Source of the DNA: CAWICD01 sp052267165
GTDB lineage: Bacteria; Vulcanimicrobiota; Vulcanimicrobiia; Vulcanimicrobiales; Vulcanimicrobiaceae
Direction: 5' to 3'
Assembly: GCA_052267165.1 (NCBI GenBank)
Contig: JBKQHO010000036.1
Coordinates: 1 to 64,000, forward strand
Length of the DNA stretch: 64,000 bases
Part shown: piece after piece, positions 62,169-64,000 of the stretch
Layout of the letters: each line of letters starts with the position of its first letter
Numbering within the stretch: position 1 is the first letter of the stretch
Program-made: the position numbers and the translations under genes
The notes under the pieces: generated by a model
What the model was told of the DNA's origin: nothing
The model's database searches: none
Seen by the model: only the letters and a program-made list of their open reading frames with translations

Positions 62169-62939
62169 ATGCCGCCGCCCAAGCTTTACGATGAGGGTTG
62201 GAAGCAAGGGTCGCTAATTCGAGCTCCGCTCGAGGTTCATTTCCTCGACATCGAGGATGACGCCGTTGTCGACCGGGTTGGAACCTTCGGCCTCTGGCTG
62301 CTGGCGACGCAGGACTGCGACCTTGCCCAAACGCCTTCCACGAACACGACGCGGCAATTCGAGCTTCGGCCCGTCGTGCAACGGAGCGACGATGACAAAC
62401 TAGATGGTCTTCGGAGCCGAAGCGTCTTGGTACGCGAAGGTTTCGTCCTACGTGCCGAAAGCCCCAAACTGACGCTCACAGCGCGCGCTCTGAATACTTT
62501 CAAGAACAGACGTGAAGACGACCTCTCCGCCGAACGTCGCGTCGAAATAAAGCTGTGGCTTGGATTGCGCTACGACCGTCCTGCGGTACCAGAACGGTTC
62601 GTGCCGCTGGCGAGTCAACTTAAAGCCAAGTTCCTTGAGGCTCAGCCGGATGGCTTCGTCGGCGTAATGCGCGATATCTGGGTCTATTTCGAGAACGAAG
62701 CAGCAGTGCGTCTGTTTTTCATTATAGCCGACGCAGCAGGCGCGCGTCGTGATGAGGTACTGAACTGGGTCGATGACGTAGCGGGTGAAATGCTGGATGC
62801 AGGGTGCGTCGCTCTGCTTGAGCGACAGGTGGAAACGTCCCACGGTACGCCGCTCTGGGTACTTCAGAACTACTATGGGTTGGACGTTTGGCCTTGCCAG
62901 CGCAGAAGCAGCAAGCGTGGAAGCGCGTTCACGGATTAG
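62169..62939 (+). CDS. QDCDL-motif protein, third gene of the operon
   Basis: The 256-residue protein has GSLIRAPLEVHFLDIEDDAV, then FGLWLLATQDCDLAQTPSTN, and later VEIKLWLGLRYDRPAVPERF, FLEAQPDGFVGVMRDIWVYF and DEVLNWVDDVAGEMLDAG. The QDCDL motif after a hydrophobic strand (VVVSQDCDL in relatives) recurs in proteins of unknown function found next to regulators and restriction-type genes; it may bind metal through Cys and Asp. It begins directly on the stop of the preceding gene, so translation is coupled. Confidence 0.7.
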   Translation: MPPPKLYDEGWKQGSLIRAPLEVHFLDIEDDAVVDRVGTFGLWLLATQDCDLAQTPSTNTTRQFELRPVVQRSDDDKLDGLRSRSVLVREGFVLRAESPKLTLTARALNTFKNRREDDLSAERRVEIKLWLGLRYDRPAVPERFVPLASQLKAKFLEAQPDGFVGVMRDIWVYFENEAAVRLFFIIADAAGARRDEVLNWVDDVAGEMLDAGCVALLERQVETSHGTPLWVLQNYYGLDVWPCQRRSSKRGSAFTD

Positions 62940-62955
62940 CGGGAGGTCCCCGACG

Positions 62956-63240
62956 ATGCCGATGATTCCAATCACGACCGATAAGCAACGCCTTGCGGCG
63001 TCGCTGGCCGTTATGCAGCACTTGGCCGACGAGCCAGCGCTCAGCGAGCGGTTTCCAACGGGAACGACGTTCACGCCGGTCGGCCTCGACGTGGAGCGTG
63101 GGCTCATTGAAGTGGTCGTCGAGCGGCCCGCCGACGCGGAGCGGACCCTCGCGCACATCCCCGCACGCGACCTCCTCGCCGTCGCCCGCGAAGGACTCGT
63201 CCCGGCCGCGCTCTCGCAGCCAAGGCGGGACGGGCGCTGA
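62956..63240 (+). CDS. Duplicated small protein gene, copy 2 (intact)
   Basis: The 94-residue product PMIPITTDKQRLAASLAVMQ, HLADEPALSERFPTGTTFTP, VGLDVERGLIEVVVERPADA, ERTLAHIPARDLLAVAREGL ends in PAALSQPRRDGR. A helix-strand-helix pattern is likely. Its last 32 bases of shared sequence (63201-63232) are identical to 52863-52894. In both copies the ATG overlaps the end of another frame (PDDADDSNHDR), so it was probably the second gene of a pair. No family recognised. Confidence 0.5.
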   Translation: MPMIPITTDKQRLAASLAVMQHLADEPALSERFPTGTTFTPVGLDVERGLIEVVVERPADAERTLAHIPARDLLAVAREGLVPAALSQPRRDGR

Positions 63241-63393
63241 TGCGATGAGGTGCGCGTCAATCCAGCCGATTCCGGCGCCATAGAGTTTGCGTTCATCGAT
63301 AGTCATTCTGTAACGACCATATGGTCCTTCACCGCAACGCGCTCGCCTGGCGGTTCCTCGACGGTCTTGGCCGCGTACGGGCTGGCGGCGAGT

Positions 63394-63660
63394 TCAGCCA
63401 GGGGGGCGGTCTCCGATCAGCGCGAGCACCTCATCGATATAATGGATATTGACCGGCCGTTGCTTGGGCACGGTGACCCGCTGCACGGGACGATCTGCGG
63501 CAGCAGGGCGCCGGAAGGTCACGTGCGAGCCGCTGGCCTTCCCGGCGACGAAGCCGCAGGCGAGCAAGAGGCGTTCGAGATCCTCGAAGCGGCAGTTGCG
63601 TCTGGTGGATACGACCCGCTCATATAGGCGCTCCGGGCGCCGTTGCCCGCTTGGCTCCAT
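63394..63660 (-). CDS. hicA: HicA-type toxin
   Basis: From ATG 63660 the 88-residue product has NCRFEDLERLLLACGFVAGK, ASGSHVTFRRPAAADRPVQR, VTVPKQRPVNIHYIDEVLAL. GSHxxF with the catalytic His and the VTVPxxRPV strand are HicA hallmarks. Longer starts exist in the frame upstream, but they cross the promoter region. It is divergent from hicB. Confidence 0.88.
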   Translation of the reverse strand: MEPSGQRRPERLYERVVSTRRNCRFEDLERLLLACGFVAGKASGSHVTFRRPAAADRPVQRVTVPKQRPVNIHYIDEVLALIGDRPPG

Positions 63661-63754
63661 CTTGCCATTCAGTATCACATACAGTATTGCGTTTTTGCAA
63701 CTGAATGTAGTATCGTCTGTTTCTAGTGAGTGACAGGGACAGGGTGGGATCAGC
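63661..63754. promoter_or_regulatory. AT-rich divergent promoter region between hicA and hicB
   Basis: This is among the most AT-rich stretches of the window. It contains CAGTAT twice (63670-63675 and 63681-63686 area) and a related TAGTATC, plus TTGCAA near 63695, which can serve as -35 for either strand. A candidate -10 for hicA (GATACT on the minus strand) lies about ten bases before its ATG. Confidence 0.45.
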
Positions 63755-64000
63755 ATGATCGCAGGAGTTGCCGGAAACCTGACTGGGGAGGTGGAGCGTC
63801 TTCTGGCGCTGCCGTACCGTCGCGAGTTGATTCCGTATGAGGACGGAACCTGGTTCGCCAAGGTGGCCGAGATGCCGGGTTGCATGACCGAGGGTGACTC
63901 TCGCGAGCACGCCCTTGAGATGCTTGACGATGCCATGCGGCTCTGGCTGACGGACGCTCTGGAAAACGGAGACCCTATCCCCCCGCCGGCCGAGGCCCTG
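63755..64000 (+). CDS. hicB: HicB-type antitoxin, cut by window edge
   Basis: Eighty-two codons are visible: IAGVAGNLTGEVERLLALPY, then RRELIPYEDGTWFAKVAEMP, GCMTEGDSREHALEMLDDAM, RLWLTDALENGDPIPPPAEA. The YxEDG…AxVxEMPGCxTEGDSxxEAL pattern is the HicB partial RNase H-like fold. The C-terminal DNA-binding part lies beyond the window. It is transcribed away from hicA. Confidence 0.9.
   Translation, partial: MIAGVAGNLTGEVERLLALPYRRELIPYEDGTWFAKVAEMPGCMTEGDSREHALEMLDDAMRLWLTDALENGDPIPPPAEAL

Noticed and set aside
60548..62939. Naming the three-gene operon as a known defence system
   Set aside because: None of the three proteins shows a nuclease, ATPase, NADase or other effector motif that I can identify, so no known system fits.
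62448..63296. 282-codon minus-strand frame across the QDCDL gene
   Set aside because: It is antisense to two better-supported genes and is of mixed composition caused by the duplicated segment.

Overview
The window is a high-GC bacterial chromosome segment. It joins a conserved core (about 1-48.8 kb) to a repeat-rich accessory island (about 48.8-64 kb). No marker in the window fixes the taxon. The Firmicutes-like rRNA boxA, zinc-type S14, GTG/TTG starts, very high GC3 and the gene order fit an uncultivated terrestrial phylum such as Candidatus Eremiobacterota (WPS-2) or a neighbour of Chloroflexota. That placement is a guess.

Region 1 (1-4.7 kb, minus strand): an rRNA operon with promoter, boxA elements, a 16S processing stem that can be read directly, 16S, a spacer without tRNAs, and a 23S cut by the window edge. 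Region 2 (4.9-12.6 kb): a decayed LuxR gene, proline/glutamate catabolism (P5C dehydrogenase), L-2-hydroxyglutarate oxidase, a rhodanese, secreted proteins of unknown function, a methylmalonyl-CoA decarboxylase-like crotonase, and a small relic of a TnpB element. Region 3 (12.6-23.7 kb, minus): a livKHMGF-type ABC importer and a complete trpEGDCFBA operon, most of it linked by ATGA/GTGA overlaps. Region 4 (23.8-43.4 kb, minus): the merged S10-spc-alpha ribosomal operon from rplC to rplQ, with secY, adk, map, infA and rpoA. rpsJ and rpmD are missing from their usual places. A cassette with an exported protein, a serine protease, a TetR regulator and a DHA2 efflux pump splits rpsM from rpsK, and rpsK has its own strong promoter. 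Region 5 (43.4-48.8 kb): an EamA-type transporter pseudogene, queA, a SpoIID-like protein and a photoactive-yellow-protein/PAS/GGDEF/EAL protein truncated at the island boundary.

Region 6 (49-64 kb) is a gene graveyard and toxin-antitoxin reservoir. It holds an AAA ATPase under a palindromic promoter, orphan and paired DUF4160/DUF2442 genes, two HigBA systems, two HicA loci (one with a divergent HicB), a Phd-VapC pair, a DUF4258-DUF2283 pair, a duplicated Cys-rich peptide gene, TnpB relics, an integrase split into two halves 7 kb apart, dispersed GTCACGCTGAGC repeats, and an intact three-gene operon (TIGR04255-like, HTH protein, QDCDL protein) that is the best candidate for an undescribed system. 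At least six of these accessory genes have sigma-70-like promoters placed so that transcription would start at or within a few bases of the start codon, suggesting leaderless expression as a shared feature of the island.
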